Both the position numbers and the translations under genes were made by a program. Below, one piece after another: positions 1-6,723 of a stretch of DNA of 11,006 nucleotides. Location: the NCBI GenBank assembly GCA_022865725.1, contig JALHTP010000338.1, positions 1-11,006 on the forward strand, in the 5' to 3' direction. Below the pieces are notes generated by a model, which ran no database searches, was not told the DNA's origin, and was given only the letters and a program-made list of their open reading frames with translations. The DNA comes from Methyloceanibacter sp. (GTDB taxonomy: Bacteria > Pseudomonadota > Alphaproteobacteria > Rhizobiales > Methyloligellaceae). Each line of letters begins with the position of its first letter. The first letter of the stretch is position 1.

Positions 1-48
1 GCCGGCCATGGCTCAAGTCAATGGTTTCCGGGCATTTAAGGAGGGGTT

Positions 49-759
49 TTAGGCGCCGCCCCGGGTCTGGTCGAACAACACTACACCGCGCCGCCGCATA
101 ATCAGGATCAGCACGGCCCCGGCCAGAAGACCCCCGATATGGGCCCACCAGGCCACGCTTTCCTCGCTCTCGAACAGCAGGCTGCCGAACTGCGCGGCGA
201 TCCAGATGCCGAGCGCCCAGGCGGCCGTGATCCTGATCGGAATGCGCCACAGCGCGAGCACCCAGACCTTCACCTTGGGGTGCAGGATGAGATAGGCGGA
301 GATGACGCCGGCGACCGCGCCGGACGCCCCGATCAGCGGCAAGTCGGAGGTCGGATTCATCCAGGAATGCAGCACCGCCGCGAAGATCCCGCACATCAGA
401 TAGAATATGATGAAGCGGAGATGGCCCATGGCGTCCTCGATATTGTCGCCGAACACCCAGAGGAACAGCATGTTGCCGAGGAGATGGATCCAGCTCCCGT
501 GCAGGAACATGTAGGAGATAAGGGTGAAGCGCTCAGGCATGAAGGCGCCATTGGCGAACACCGTCCCCGGGACGCCCCCGCCCGCCATCAGCTTGGCCGG
601 GATGACGGCGAAGGCCGCCGTGTTCTCGTCGTCGAGCGGAATGAACCAGCCGGTTTCGAAGATCGCATAGATGGCGACATTGAGAACGATCAGCGCCACC
701 GTCACGTATTGATAGTGGATCCGCTTCAGCGGGTTAGTGTCATGGAGGGGTATGAACAC
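49..759 (-). CDS. Rhomboid family intramembrane serine protease
   Basis: This 236-residue polytopic inner-membrane protein carries the full rhomboid signature. The HGSWIHLLGN segment gives H87, H92 and N96 (the HxxxHxxxxN helix), GASGA places the nucleophilic serine at S146, and WWAHIGG gives the catalytic histidine H207. Six hydrophobic stretches fit the core bacterial rhomboid fold, with an extended loop (about residues 37-78) after the first helix. The family cleaves substrates within the membrane; this protein's substrate cannot be read from the sequence. The start is GTG at 759, preceded by a G-rich stretch that serves as the ribosome-binding region; no upstream in-frame ATG exists before the stop of the preceding gene. 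It begins 18 bp after the adenosyltransferase stop codon, so it is probably the last gene of the same transcript. No clear terminator is visible in the 48 bases beyond its TAA. Confidence 0.93.
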   Translation of the reverse strand: MFIPLHDTNPLKRIHYQYVTVALIVLNVAIYAIFETGWFIPLDDENTAAFAVIPAKLMAGGGVPGTVFANGAFMPERFTLISYMFLHGSWIHLLGNMLFLWVFGDNIEDAMGHLRFIIFYLMCGIFAAVLHSWMNPTSDLPLIGASGAVAGVISAYLILHPKVKVWVLALWRIPIRITAAWALGIWIAAQFGSLLFESEESVAWWAHIGGLLAGAVLILIMRRRGVVLFDQTRGGA

Positions 760-777
760 GGATACATCGCCCCCGCG

Positions 778-1356
778 TCAGCGGTTCTTGCCTGGCACCC
801 ACGTCACGTCCGACTTTCCCTTGTCGTTGGCGAAGCGCGCCGCGACGAACAGGAAATCCGATAGCCGATTGATATAGCGAAGGGCGCCCGCGCCCACCGT
901 CTCGCCCTTTCTTGCCGCAAGCGCCACCATGAGCCGCTCGGCGCGGCGCGAGATGGTGCGGGCGAGATGCAGGAAGCTCGAGGCCGGCGAGCCGCCCGGC
1001 AGCACGAAGGAGCGCAAAGGCTGCAAGTCCCGGTTCAGCGCGTCGATCTCGCTTTCCAGCCGCGCCACTTGCGCGTCGGTCACTTCGAGACGGCCGCGCG
1101 CGTCCTTGGTCTCGTCGGGGAAACAGAGATCGGCGCCGAGATCGAACAGATCGTTCTGGATGCGCGCGAGCATGGCGTCGAGGAGCGGCTGCCCTGCCCG
1201 CGTATGCAGGCGGGCGATGCCGATAGCGGCATTGGTCTCGTCGAGCGTGCCATAGGCCTCGACCCTGAGATCGAATTTCGCCACGCGGCGGCCGGAGCCG
1301 AGCGCGGTCGTGCCGTCGTCGCCGGTGCGCGTGTAGATCTTATTGAGAACAACCAT
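778..1356 (-). CDS. pduO: PduO-type ATP:cob(I)alamin adenosyltransferase
   Basis: The enzyme transfers the 5'-deoxyadenosyl group of ATP to cob(I)alamin, making coenzyme B12 (adenosylcobalamin) in the cytosol. Counting from ATG at 1356 the protein has 192 residues. The N-terminal TRTGDDGTT (residues 9-17) is the family ATP-binding motif, followed by the YGTLDETNAAIG block (35-46), RTISRRAER (133-141) and YINRLSDFLF (161-170). These are the family hallmarks and the length is usual. A GTG six bases upstream (1362) is in frame, but the family N-terminus (MVVLNKIYTRTGD) and a GAGG nine bases before the ATG favour 1356. The metabolic link is direct: the ethylmalonyl-CoA mutase at the right of the window needs its product. 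It lies between the HIG1-type gene and rhomboid on the minus strand. The symbol follows the family; mmaB or cobO are used for the same function elsewhere. Confidence 0.94.
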   Translation of the reverse strand: MVVLNKIYTRTGDDGTTALGSGRRVAKFDLRVEAYGTLDETNAAIGIARLHTRAGQPLLDAMLARIQNDLFDLGADLCFPDETKDARGRLEVTDAQVARLESEIDALNRDLQPLRSFVLPGGSPASSFLHLARTISRRAERLMVALAARKGETVGAGALRYINRLSDFLFVAARFANDKGKSDVTWVPGKNR

Positions 1357-1360
1357 CACC

Positions 1361-1390
1361 ACCCGCCTCGCAGAGCAATGGCCTGCGGGT
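1361..1390 (-). promoter_or_regulatory. Inverted repeat in the adenosyltransferase leader overlapping the ribosome-binding site
   Basis: On the minus strand ACCCGC (1390-1385) and GCGGGT (1366-1361) are perfect complements separated by 18 bases. The downstream arm touches the GAGG ribosome-binding sequence (1369-1366), so pairing could mask translation start. The bases at 1401-1383 also partly resemble the cobalamin-riboswitch B12 box (AGACC followed by GC), but the other conserved aptamer blocks were not found. The repeat is real; any regulatory role is inference. Confidence 0.3.
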
Positions 1391-1461
1391 CTGCCGAATT
1401 TTGTTGCAGTCTAGCGTAGCCGGGCGCTTGGGGGGGTCAAGCCTTTGTTACAAGGGCAAAA

Positions 1462-1653
1462 CTACTTGCCTGACAGGTAGATGGCCGCCATCACGAGGCA
1501 AAGCGCGAGAAACTGCAAGACCACGCGCCAGCGCATCAGCAGCTGGCTGGTATTCGGGCTGCCGCCGCGGAGCATGTTCCAAAGGCCAAGCACGAGCACG
1601 ATGCCCACCGCCGCAAGCGCGATCGGAATGGCGAATTTCGTGAGCATTTCCAT
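1462..1653 (-). CDS. Twin transmembrane helix small protein, HIG1 domain type
   Basis: This 63-residue protein has two hydrophobic helices (about 8-28 and 44-62) joined by a short polar loop. The loop reads RGGSPNTSQLLMRWRVVLQ (29-47), the NxSQxLMRWRVxxQ pattern of the bacterial HIG1_N-type family. Eukaryotic HIG1 proteins associate with cytochrome oxidase and respiratory supercomplexes; a comparable role in alphaproteobacterial inner membranes is possible but not shown here. The ATG at 1653 has GAGGG about ten bases upstream. It starts 21 bp after the stop of the short-chain dehydrogenase and lies 105 bp before the adenosyltransferase. In my recollection this small gene commonly sits next to the adenosyltransferase gene in Hyphomicrobiales, which supports it being real. 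Confidence 0.88.
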   Translation of the reverse strand: MEMLTKFAIPIALAAVGIVLVLGLWNMLRGGSPNTSQLLMRWRVVLQFLALCLVMAAIYLSGK

Positions 1654-1674
1654 GGCTGGTATCCCTCGGCCCCT

Positions 1675-2502
1675 CTAGGTGCGCGCCGCGATCACATCGA
1701 GCGCGCGCGTGGGTAGCACGCGGCGCACGAGCGCGATCGCGTAGGTGGGGATGGTAACGTAATAGCGAGGCTTTGGGTTGCGGCTTTCCAGCGCGTGGAC
1801 GAGCTTGAGCGCGACCGCCTCGGGCCCGAGCTTGAAGGTCTGGTCGCCGCCCTCCTCGAGCCGTGCGATGCGGGTGCGATAGATCTCGCTATGCGGCGAG
1901 GCTTCGAGGTCGATGTTGCGGCGATAGGCTTCGAGCGCGTGCTCGAGGAAGCGCGACGCGATGGGACCGGGCTCGATCAGCACAATCCTGATGCCGGTGG
2001 CGGCAAGCTCCATGCGGAGGCTATCGGCGAGGGCCTCGATGGCGAATTTCGAGGCGCAATAGGCGCCGCGATAGGGCGCCGCGACCAGGCCCAGCACGGA
2101 GGAGCAGAACACGATCCGCCCCGCCCCTTGCGCCCGCATCGCCGGGATGATGCGGCGGGTGAGATCGTGCCAGCCGAACACATTGACCTCGAACTGGGCA
2201 CGGAGCACGTCAGGCGTCAGATCCTCGACCGCGCCGGGCTGCCCATAGGCGCCGTTGTTGAACAGTGCGCTGAGCTTGCCTCCCGTCGCGTCAAGCACTT
2301 GTGCCACCGCTTTGGCGATGGAGCCCGGCTCGGCATAATCGAGATAGAGGCTCTCGACGCCCTCCTCGTCGCGAAGCCGCGCGATATCCTCGGGCTTGCG
2401 CGCCGTGGCGAAGACGCGCCAGCCGCGCGCCTTCATCTCGCGCGCCGAAGCAAGCCCGATGCCCGACGAGCAGCCGGTGATGAGGATCGAGCGGCCGATC
2501 AT
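1675..2502 (-). CDS. SDR family NAD(P)-dependent oxidoreductase
   Basis: This is a classical short-chain dehydrogenase/reductase of 275 residues. The Rossmann dinucleotide motif TGCSSGIG is at 9-16, the NNGA segment at 82-85, and the catalytic tetrad is N107, S135, Y148 and K152 (YCASK). The ARK at residues 34-36, just after the second beta strand, would be compatible with NADP preference, which is inference. The C-terminal segment after residue 180 (IASRF onwards) resembles SDRs acting on lipid, steroid or retinol-like substrates, but the substrate cannot be named. The start is ATG at 2502, which overlaps the TGA of the tspO-like gene in an ATGA arrangement and so implies translational coupling. 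A longer reading to 2556 would run inside the upstream gene and add 18 residues ahead of the usual SDR N-terminus, so it is rejected. It is followed after 21 bp by the HIG1-type gene. Confidence 0.92.
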   Translation of the reverse strand: MIGRSILITGCSSGIGLASAREMKARGWRVFATARKPEDIARLRDEEGVESLYLDYAEPGSIAKAVAQVLDATGGKLSALFNNGAYGQPGAVEDLTPDVLRAQFEVNVFGWHDLTRRIIPAMRAQGAGRIVFCSSVLGLVAAPYRGAYCASKFAIEALADSLRMELAATGIRIVLIEPGPIASRFLEHALEAYRRNIDLEASPHSEIYRTRIARLEEGGDQTFKLGPEAVALKLVHALESRNPKPRYYVTIPTYAIALVRRVLPTRALDVIAART

Positions 2503-2993
2503 CCGCGATTGAGGAACCAGATCGCGAAATTGAGCCCCGAGGCGAAACAGACCCACAGAAGGAGCGGGATGAGAAGCAGGGCGCCGACACGGTTCAGCCG
2601 ATCGAACAGAACGATGGTGATGGTTATGGCGACGAGAAAGGCCATGATCGCGCCGAGCCCAAGCTCGGGACTATGCAGCGAGAAGAAGGCGACCGACCAT
2701 AGAACGCCCATTACGAGCTGGATGAGGAACCAGATCATCGCGAGCCTGTGGTCCTGGTCCTTGCCGGGCGCGTGCCAGACGAGCCACGCGGCTATCGCGC
2801 TCAGCATATAGAGGATGGTCCAGGCGATGGGGAACGCGCTGTTCGGCGGAGCGAAACCTGGCTTCGCCAGCGTCGCATACCAGTCAAGATTGGGCCTGGT
2901 CAGCGCGCCGCCGATGAGCAGCGCGGCAAGACAACCGAGCGCCGCCGTCAGCGGGACAACGGCGGACCGGATGGCGTGACTTAGCCCCTGCAT
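2499..2993 (-). CDS. tspO: TspO/MBR family tetrapyrrole-binding membrane protein
   Basis: This 164-residue five-helix membrane protein has the conserved TspO/MBR blocks: TRPNLDWYATLAKPGFAPPN (32-51) between helices 1 and 2, the VLWSVAFF segment in helix 3, and LLLWVCFASGLNFAIWFLN in helix 5. The family binds porphyrins and cholesterol-like ligands. In Rhodobacter it acts as an oxygen-linked negative modulator of photosynthesis genes, and elsewhere it is tied to tetrapyrrole handling and stress. The ATG at 2993 has a strong AGGAGGAG-type ribosome-binding sequence just upstream, making this the likely first gene of the minus-strand run. Its TGA overlaps the ATG of the SDR gene by four bases. 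It is about seven residues longer at the N-terminus than compact family members. Co-transcription with a B12 adenosyltransferase would give the run a possible tetrapyrrole/corrinoid theme, which is inference. Confidence 0.93.
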   Translation of the reverse strand: MQGLSHAIRSAVVPLTAALGCLAALLIGGALTRPNLDWYATLAKPGFAPPNSAFPIAWTILYMLSAIAAWLVWHAPGKDQDHRLAMIWFLIQLVMGVLWSVAFFSLHSPELGLGAIMAFLVAITITIVLFDRLNRVGALLLIPLLLWVCFASGLNFAIWFLNRG

Positions 2994-3093
2994 CCCCTCT
3001 CCTCCTCGCGCCTGCTTGGCGGGTTATTCCTGCCCGATCGCCCACAGTTCCAGCCGCTGGACATCTCGGCATTGTGCCGATACGGAGTACGGC
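2994..3093. promoter_or_regulatory. Divergent intergenic region between tspO and the deacetylase gene, with a small hairpin
   Basis: These 100 bases must hold the promoters of both divergent genes if each is expressed. A perfect six-base inverted repeat, TCGGCA-TTG-TGCCGA, sits at 3066-3080 just ahead of the plus-strand GGAG (3084-3087). A weak -35-like TGGACA (3058-3063) and -10-like GATACG (3079-3084) are only 15 bases apart, so I do not call a promoter with confidence. Confidence 0.3.
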
Positions 3094-4425
3094 ATGTGGT
3101 CGGGTCGCGTCTTGGTCTTTTTAGTGGTCGCGGGGGCGTTTGTCGGTCTCCTTTCCTGGCAGGCGAGCAGTATTGGCTCGCTTATCCAAGCCCCTTCCCT
3201 GGCGGAGGACGTAGCTTGGTCGCGCCAACCTCCGGCAGACCTTAAACCAGCCGAGGCCCCGCAGCTCGTCGCAATAACTTTCGACGACAATTTTGGTTTG
3301 GCGGCTCACGGGTCGGTCGGCGGCGTCAACGCCATCGTCGAATACTATGCCGGCAAGCGCAATCCAATGGGGAAGGGCGACGCAGCCGATTTCGGCGGCT
3401 CTCCGATCAGGACCTCTTTCTTCGACACTGCGATCTATATGGTCGATTCGACCACGACCGTTCTCGGCGGCAAGCGCGGCCAAGACCGATCCGGACGTAA
3501 CCTCGCAGCTTAGAGATCAGCCTTCGCCGCCGGCCACGAAATCGCCAACCACACGGTCAATCATTTGAATGGTGGTGGAGTCTTGATCAACGAGGACGAA
3601 TGCTGCCGTCCGCGCGATTGGAGTGTTGAACAATGGCGCGCCGAAATTGCGTCATGCCAGACCGTGTTGACCGCCTCCCGCTACGGCTTTGGCGCCCAAG
3701 CCGTCATCGGCTTTCGTTCGCCCTATCTGAGCTACAACGACAATCTGTTCACGGCCTTGAAGAGTCTCGGCTTCGCCTACGACACCAGCGTACCGAATTG
3801 TTTCGATGACGCGGAAGACGGCGCCAATTGCTCCTGGCCCTATTCGCTTGCGCAGGGCAGTCCCGACGCCGAGACCTTTGCCCGCAAGCTTAGCGACGGA
3901 CCTAATCCGCTCGTGCCTCCGCGTGTGCAGGCCCATCCGGGCCTGTGGGAACTTCCGATCACCACGCTCATCGTGCCGCCCGACAGCTTGGCGGCCAGCT
4001 ACCAATTCGAGCCCGGCTTGCGCGACCGCGTCGCGGCCCGTGCGCCGATGCCCTACCCTAGCTTCCATGAACCGCCGACCGGAAAGATAACGGGGCTCGA
4101 CTACACGCTGCTGATCGACGCTGGCTTGAGCGGAGACGAGATGCGGGCAATTTTGAGCTACAACCTCGATCTCCATCTGGCAGGCAACCGCTCCCCCCTA
4201 ATTTTCGTGGCCCACGCCCAGCTCTACACGTCTTCGCCGCGTGGAGGCGATCCCGCCAGACCGACCGAGGCCGATCGCGAAATGCGCTGGAAGGGTCTCA
4301 CCGCGTTCATCGCCTATGCGACGAGCAAGCCGGAGGTGCGGATCGTTGCCGCTCAAGACGTGCTCGCCTGGGTGCAAGGCGCCGCTCGACGTAAATTGAG
4401 TGATTCAAGCAAACCGCACGGCTGA
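3094..4425 (+). pseudogene. Polysaccharide deacetylase (NodB-type), interrupted by one in-frame TAG
   Basis: A single reading frame runs from ATG 3094 (GGAG six bases upstream) to TGA 4423-4425, 443 codons, broken only by TAG at 3511-3513 (codon 140). Residues 5-22 are hydrophobic, a signal anchor or signal peptide. The carbohydrate esterase 4 motifs lie on both sides of the stop: TFDD (62-65) before it, then HTVNH (153-157, the metal-binding HxxxH), RSPY (208-211) and a histidine motif at H374 (FVAHAQLY). Neither half alone has the complete active site. The family removes acetyl groups from peptidoglycan, chitin-like or other polysaccharides outside the cytoplasm. The stop sits in NLAA-stop-RSAFAAGHE, where tryptophan (TGG) would be one transition away. 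Codon use has clearly more A/T at third positions than in mcd, ccr or ecm, hinting at transfer. Alternatives are a sequencing error or suppression of the amber codon. Confidence 0.85.
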
Positions 4426-4434
4426 GCCTCAGCC
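4420..4434. repeat. Palindrome spanning the two convergent stop codons
   Basis: The deacetylase TGA (4423-4425) and the mcd TGA (minus strand, 4431-4429) lie in a perfect seven-base inverted repeat, GGCTGAG-C-CTCAGCC. There are only three bases between the two genes. A hairpin with GGCTG stem and AGCCT loop could form in either transcript, but no U-tract follows, so it does not look like an ordinary intrinsic terminator. Confidence 0.55.
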
Positions 4435-6111
4435 CTCGAGCAGGCGCCGCGCGATGACATGGGCCTGGATCTCGGCGGCGCCCTCGAAGATCGAGAGGAT
4501 ACGCGCGTCGCATAGCACCCGGCTCACCGGATATTCCAGCGCAAAGCCGTTGCCGCCATGGATCTGGAGCGCGTTGTCGGCCGCGGCCCAGGCCACGCGC
4601 GCGGCAAGCAGCTTGGCCATGCCGGCTTCGAGATCGCAGCGGCGGCCGGCGTCCTTCTCGCGCGCGGCGAAATAGGTGAGCTGCCGGGCCATAAGGATCT
4701 CGGCCGCCATCATGGCAAGCTTATCGGAGACGCGCGGGAAGGCGATGATCGGCTTGCCGAACTGCACCCGCTCCATCCCATAGCGAAGACCGAGGTCGAG
4801 CGCGGATTGGGCCACGCCGATGGCGCGCGCCGCAGTCTGGATGCGTGCCGCCTCGAAAGTCTGCATCAGCTGCTTGAAGCCCTGGCCCTCGACCCCGCCC
4901 AAGAGATTGGCGGCAGGCACGGCAAAACCGTCGAAGGAGATTTCGAACTCCTTCATGCCACGATAGCCGAGCACCTCGATCTCCCCGCCGCTCATGCCTT
5001 CAGCCGGGAAGGGATTTTCGTCGGTGCCGCGGGGCTTCGGCGCAAGAAACATCGAGAGTCCGCGATAGCCCTTCTCCTTGGGATCGGTGCGAGCGAGCAC
5101 GGTCATGAGATCGGCGCGGGCGGCATGCGTGATCCAGGTCTTCTGGCCGGTGATGCGGTACACGTCGCCGTCGCGCACGGCACGCGTCGAGAGCGAGGCG
5201 AGGTCGGAGCCGGTATTGGGCTCGGTGAACACCGCCGTCGGCAGCACCTCTCCGCTCGCGATCCTGGGCAGCCATTCCGCCTTCTGCGCGTCGGTGCCGC
5301 CGTTCAGGATCAGCTCTTCGGCAATCTCCGAGCGGGTGCCGAGCGAGCCCACCCCGATATAGCCGCGGCTGAGTTCCTCGGAGACGACGCACATCGCCTC
5401 CTTGCCGAGGCCGAGCCCGCCATACTCCTCCGGCAGCGTCAGCGAGAACACGCCGAGCTCGCTCATCTGCGCGATCAGCTCGAGCGGCACATATTCGTCT
5501 TTCAGATGCCAGCCTTGCGCGTGCGGGATAATTTCGGCGTCGGAGAAGCGGCGCATCTCCTCGCGGATCGCGGCAAGCGTCTCGTCGAGGCCGGTATCGC
5601 CGAACGTGGCATTGCCCTGGCTGTCCTTGATCAGCGCGACAACGCGGGCGCGGCTCTCAGGCGTCGAGCTCCGCATCAGCGCGCGCACCGCAGGCGTGAG
5701 GAAGGCCGCTTGATCGGACTCCTTGACGCCAAGCTCGTGCAGCCGCGCTGTCTCGCCCTGGCTCATCGTCACGCCGCCCGAGAGCTGCGAGAGATATTCG
5801 GCGGCGCCGATCTGCACGAGCAGGCTCTCCATCTCGCCGAACCTGCCCTCGCCGTCCATGCGCCGCGCATAACTGGCAATCTGGACCAGAGCCTCGACAT
5901 AGGTGGCGATCCAGGCAAGACCGTGGGCGGCGCGCTGCTCGCGCTCCAGCGCCGACGCATCGATCTTGCCGCCCGAGGAGACCTTCGCGGACACGGCTTC
6001 GACGGCGGAAGCGCGCAGCGTGGTGGCGGCCTTGGCCGCCTCATCGAGGAGAGAAATGAGCTCGGGCGCGCTCGGCGCGGCGCGGACGGTGACGGTTTCG
6101 GCGACAGTCAA
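4429..6111 (-). CDS. mcd: (2S)-methylsuccinyl-CoA dehydrogenase (acyl-CoA dehydrogenase family)
   Basis: This FAD enzyme oxidises (2S)-methylsuccinyl-CoA to mesaconyl-CoA in the ethylmalonyl-CoA pathway and passes electrons to ETF in the cytosol. It has 560 residues, longer than ordinary acyl-CoA dehydrogenases of about 380, because of an N-terminal helical extension of about 170 residues typical of Mcd. The dehydrogenase core starts near 175: FTEPNTGSDL (295-304) and TGQKTWITHA (321-330) are the FAD/substrate-binding signatures, QIHGGNGF is at 516-523, and IFEGAAEIQ (541-549) supplies the likely catalytic base E543. The start is TTG at 6111, the only credible in-frame initiator near the family N-terminus, with GGGAG seven bases upstream. 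A small unknown gene lies 99 bp upstream on the same strand and may share its transcript. Its 3' end meets the deacetylase gene. The Mcd assignment rests on the extension plus the nearby ccr and ecm genes. Confidence 0.9.
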   Translation of the reverse strand: MTVAETVTVRAAPSAPELISLLDEAAKAATTLRASAVEAVSAKVSSGGKIDASALEREQRAAHGLAWIATYVEALVQIASYARRMDGEGRFGEMESLLVQIGAAEYLSQLSGGVTMSQGETARLHELGVKESDQAAFLTPAVRALMRSSTPESRARVVALIKDSQGNATFGDTGLDETLAAIREEMRRFSDAEIIPHAQGWHLKDEYVPLELIAQMSELGVFSLTLPEEYGGLGLGKEAMCVVSEELSRGYIGVGSLGTRSEIAEELILNGGTDAQKAEWLPRIASGEVLPTAVFTEPNTGSDLASLSTRAVRDGDVYRITGQKTWITHAARADLMTVLARTDPKEKGYRGLSMFLAPKPRGTDENPFPAEGMSGGEIEVLGYRGMKEFEISFDGFAVPAANLLGGVEGQGFKQLMQTFEAARIQTAARAIGVAQSALDLGLRYGMERVQFGKPIIAFPRVSDKLAMMAAEILMARQLTYFAAREKDAGRRCDLEAGMAKLLAARVAWAAADNALQIHGGNGFALEYPVSRVLCDARILSIFEGAAEIQAHVIARRLLEG

Positions 6112-6118
6112 AATCTGG

Positions 6119-6123
6119 CTCCC
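6119..6123 (-). promoter_or_regulatory. Ribosome-binding site supporting the TTG start of mcd
   Basis: GGGAG on the minus strand lies seven bases before TTG 6111-6109. An ATG at 6128 opens only a six-codon frame (MLGARF) whose TGA overlaps the TTG by two bases; it is out of frame and has no ribosome-binding sequence of its own. Confidence 0.5.
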
Positions 6124-6152
6124 AGCATAAGATTCAAGGGTTCGGGCACACC

Positions 6153-6169
6153 GAAGCGTGCTCCGCTTC
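6153..6169. repeat. Small hairpin between mcd and the upstream small gene
   Basis: GAAGCG (6153-6158) and CGCTTC (6164-6169) are perfect complements around a five-base loop. It lies in the 99-bp gap between the 98-residue gene and mcd on the minus strand. No T-run follows on either strand, so it could be a weak attenuator, a processing signal or chance. Confidence 0.4.
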
Positions 6170-6210
6170 AGGAGTCAAATCGCAAATCGCGAGAGTTGGC
6201 TTCAGCGAGC

Positions 6211-6507
6211 CTAGGACGGCCTCGCCGCCTCGCCCTCGACCACCGTCTCCTGCACGACGCCGGACCAGGTTCTTGCGGGCTCGGCTTGCGGCTCGGCCAC
6301 GGGAGCGGCCTCTGCACGGGCACTTGGGCTGTCCGTAACCGAGTTGACCGTGACCTCAACGACATCGAGCGGCCTGATGGCGGCGAGAAGCTCGTCGAGC
6401 TTGTTCAGCGCCACATAATATTTATTCGCCTGAAGCTGCTTTTCGACGTCGGCGCGAAGCTCGAGAATCGCGTCGACCAGGTCTCTCTTGACCAGCGGAT
6501 TTTGCAT
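6211..6507 (-). CDS. Small hypothetical protein upstream of mcd
   Basis: I do not recognise this 98-residue protein. It starts at ATG 6507, chosen because a strong AGAGGGGG lies seven bases upstream; a reading extended ten residues to 6537 has no such support. Residues 1-48 (MQNPLVKRDLVDAILELRAD onwards) are charged and predicted to form two or three amphipathic helices, including VALNKLDELLAAIRPL. The tail from about 65 is low-complexity, rich in Ala, Pro and Glu, and likely disordered. No signal peptide, membrane segment or cysteine pattern is present, so a cytosolic, possibly protein-binding role is plausible. It reads in the same direction as mcd, 99 bp upstream, which makes co-transcription possible. 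Codon use matches the surrounding core genes, supporting a real gene. Any link to methylsuccinyl-CoA metabolism is inference from position only. Confidence 0.75.
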   Translation of the reverse strand: MQNPLVKRDLVDAILELRADVEKQLQANKYYVALNKLDELLAAIRPLDVVEVTVNSVTDSPSARAEAAPVAEPQAEPARTWSGVVQETVVEGEAARPS

Positions 6508-6593
6508 CGTACTGCCCCCTCTATGAACGCAGCTCACGCCACAAGCTGCAACCGGACCATCTTAGCCCGTTGCGAGGAAGAGTCGACCCGTCT

Positions 6594-6617
6594 GTAGAGC
6601 ATCGGCCTATCGCTGCT
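6594..6617. repeat. 24-bp direct repeat, copy 1
   Basis: This copy shares 22 of 24 bases with 7225-7248; the common core is GCATCrGCCTATCGCTGCT. On the minus strand it reads into ATGCTCTAC, like the start of the lysR fragment at copy 2, but the similarity ends there. The two copies are 631 bp apart and bracket the scarred segment. Confidence 0.75.
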
Positions 6618-6665
6618 CCGAGTTCATCGCGTTCACGCCTTGCCACGCAGATTGTCCATGAGCCG

Positions 6666-6713
6666 CGCTCATCACCAGGATGAGACATCTTCACTCTCGT
6701 TCTCTGATGAGCG
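6666..6713. repeat. Nine-base inverted repeat with a nested competing hairpin
   Basis: CGCTCATCA (6666-6674) and TGATGAGCG (6705-6713) are perfect complements with a 30-base spacer. Within it, CTCATC (6668-6673) can instead pair with GATGAG (6679-6684). The two pairings exclude each other. The element lies about 50 bases upstream of the GTG at 6766; a regulator-binding or RNA-switch role is only a possibility. Confidence 0.45.
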
Positions 6714-6723
6714 GGTCTATCAT

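Noticed and set aside
1357..1461. Classical cobalamin riboswitch before the adenosyltransferase
   Set aside because: Only a partial B12-box-like stretch is present. The conserved GGTGAAA-type and GCAACTGT-type aptamer blocks are missing and space is limited by the upstream coding region.
3511..3513. Pyrrolysine or other recoding at the in-frame TAG
   Set aside because: Nothing nearby suggests recoding machinery, the family does not use pyrrolysine, and a simple TGG-to-TAG mutation is sufficient.
3565..4425. Separate 286-residue deacetylase gene starting at 3565
   Set aside because: The start would be an unsupported TTG inside the motif region, the HTVNH and TFDD motifs would be lost, and the frame is continuous with the upstream part except for one TAG.
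6108..6128. Six-codon leader frame (MLGARF) overlapping the mcd TTG start
   Set aside because: No ribosome-binding sequence precedes its ATG and its composition suggests no attenuation role; a short overlap of this kind can arise by chance.
4558..6597. Very long plus-strand open frame (679 codons) opposite mcd
   Set aside because: It is the antisense of mcd and the small gene; high GC content keeps antisense frames open. Its product is Arg/His/Ala-rich with no recognisable domain, while the minus strand encodes a clear dehydrogenase.
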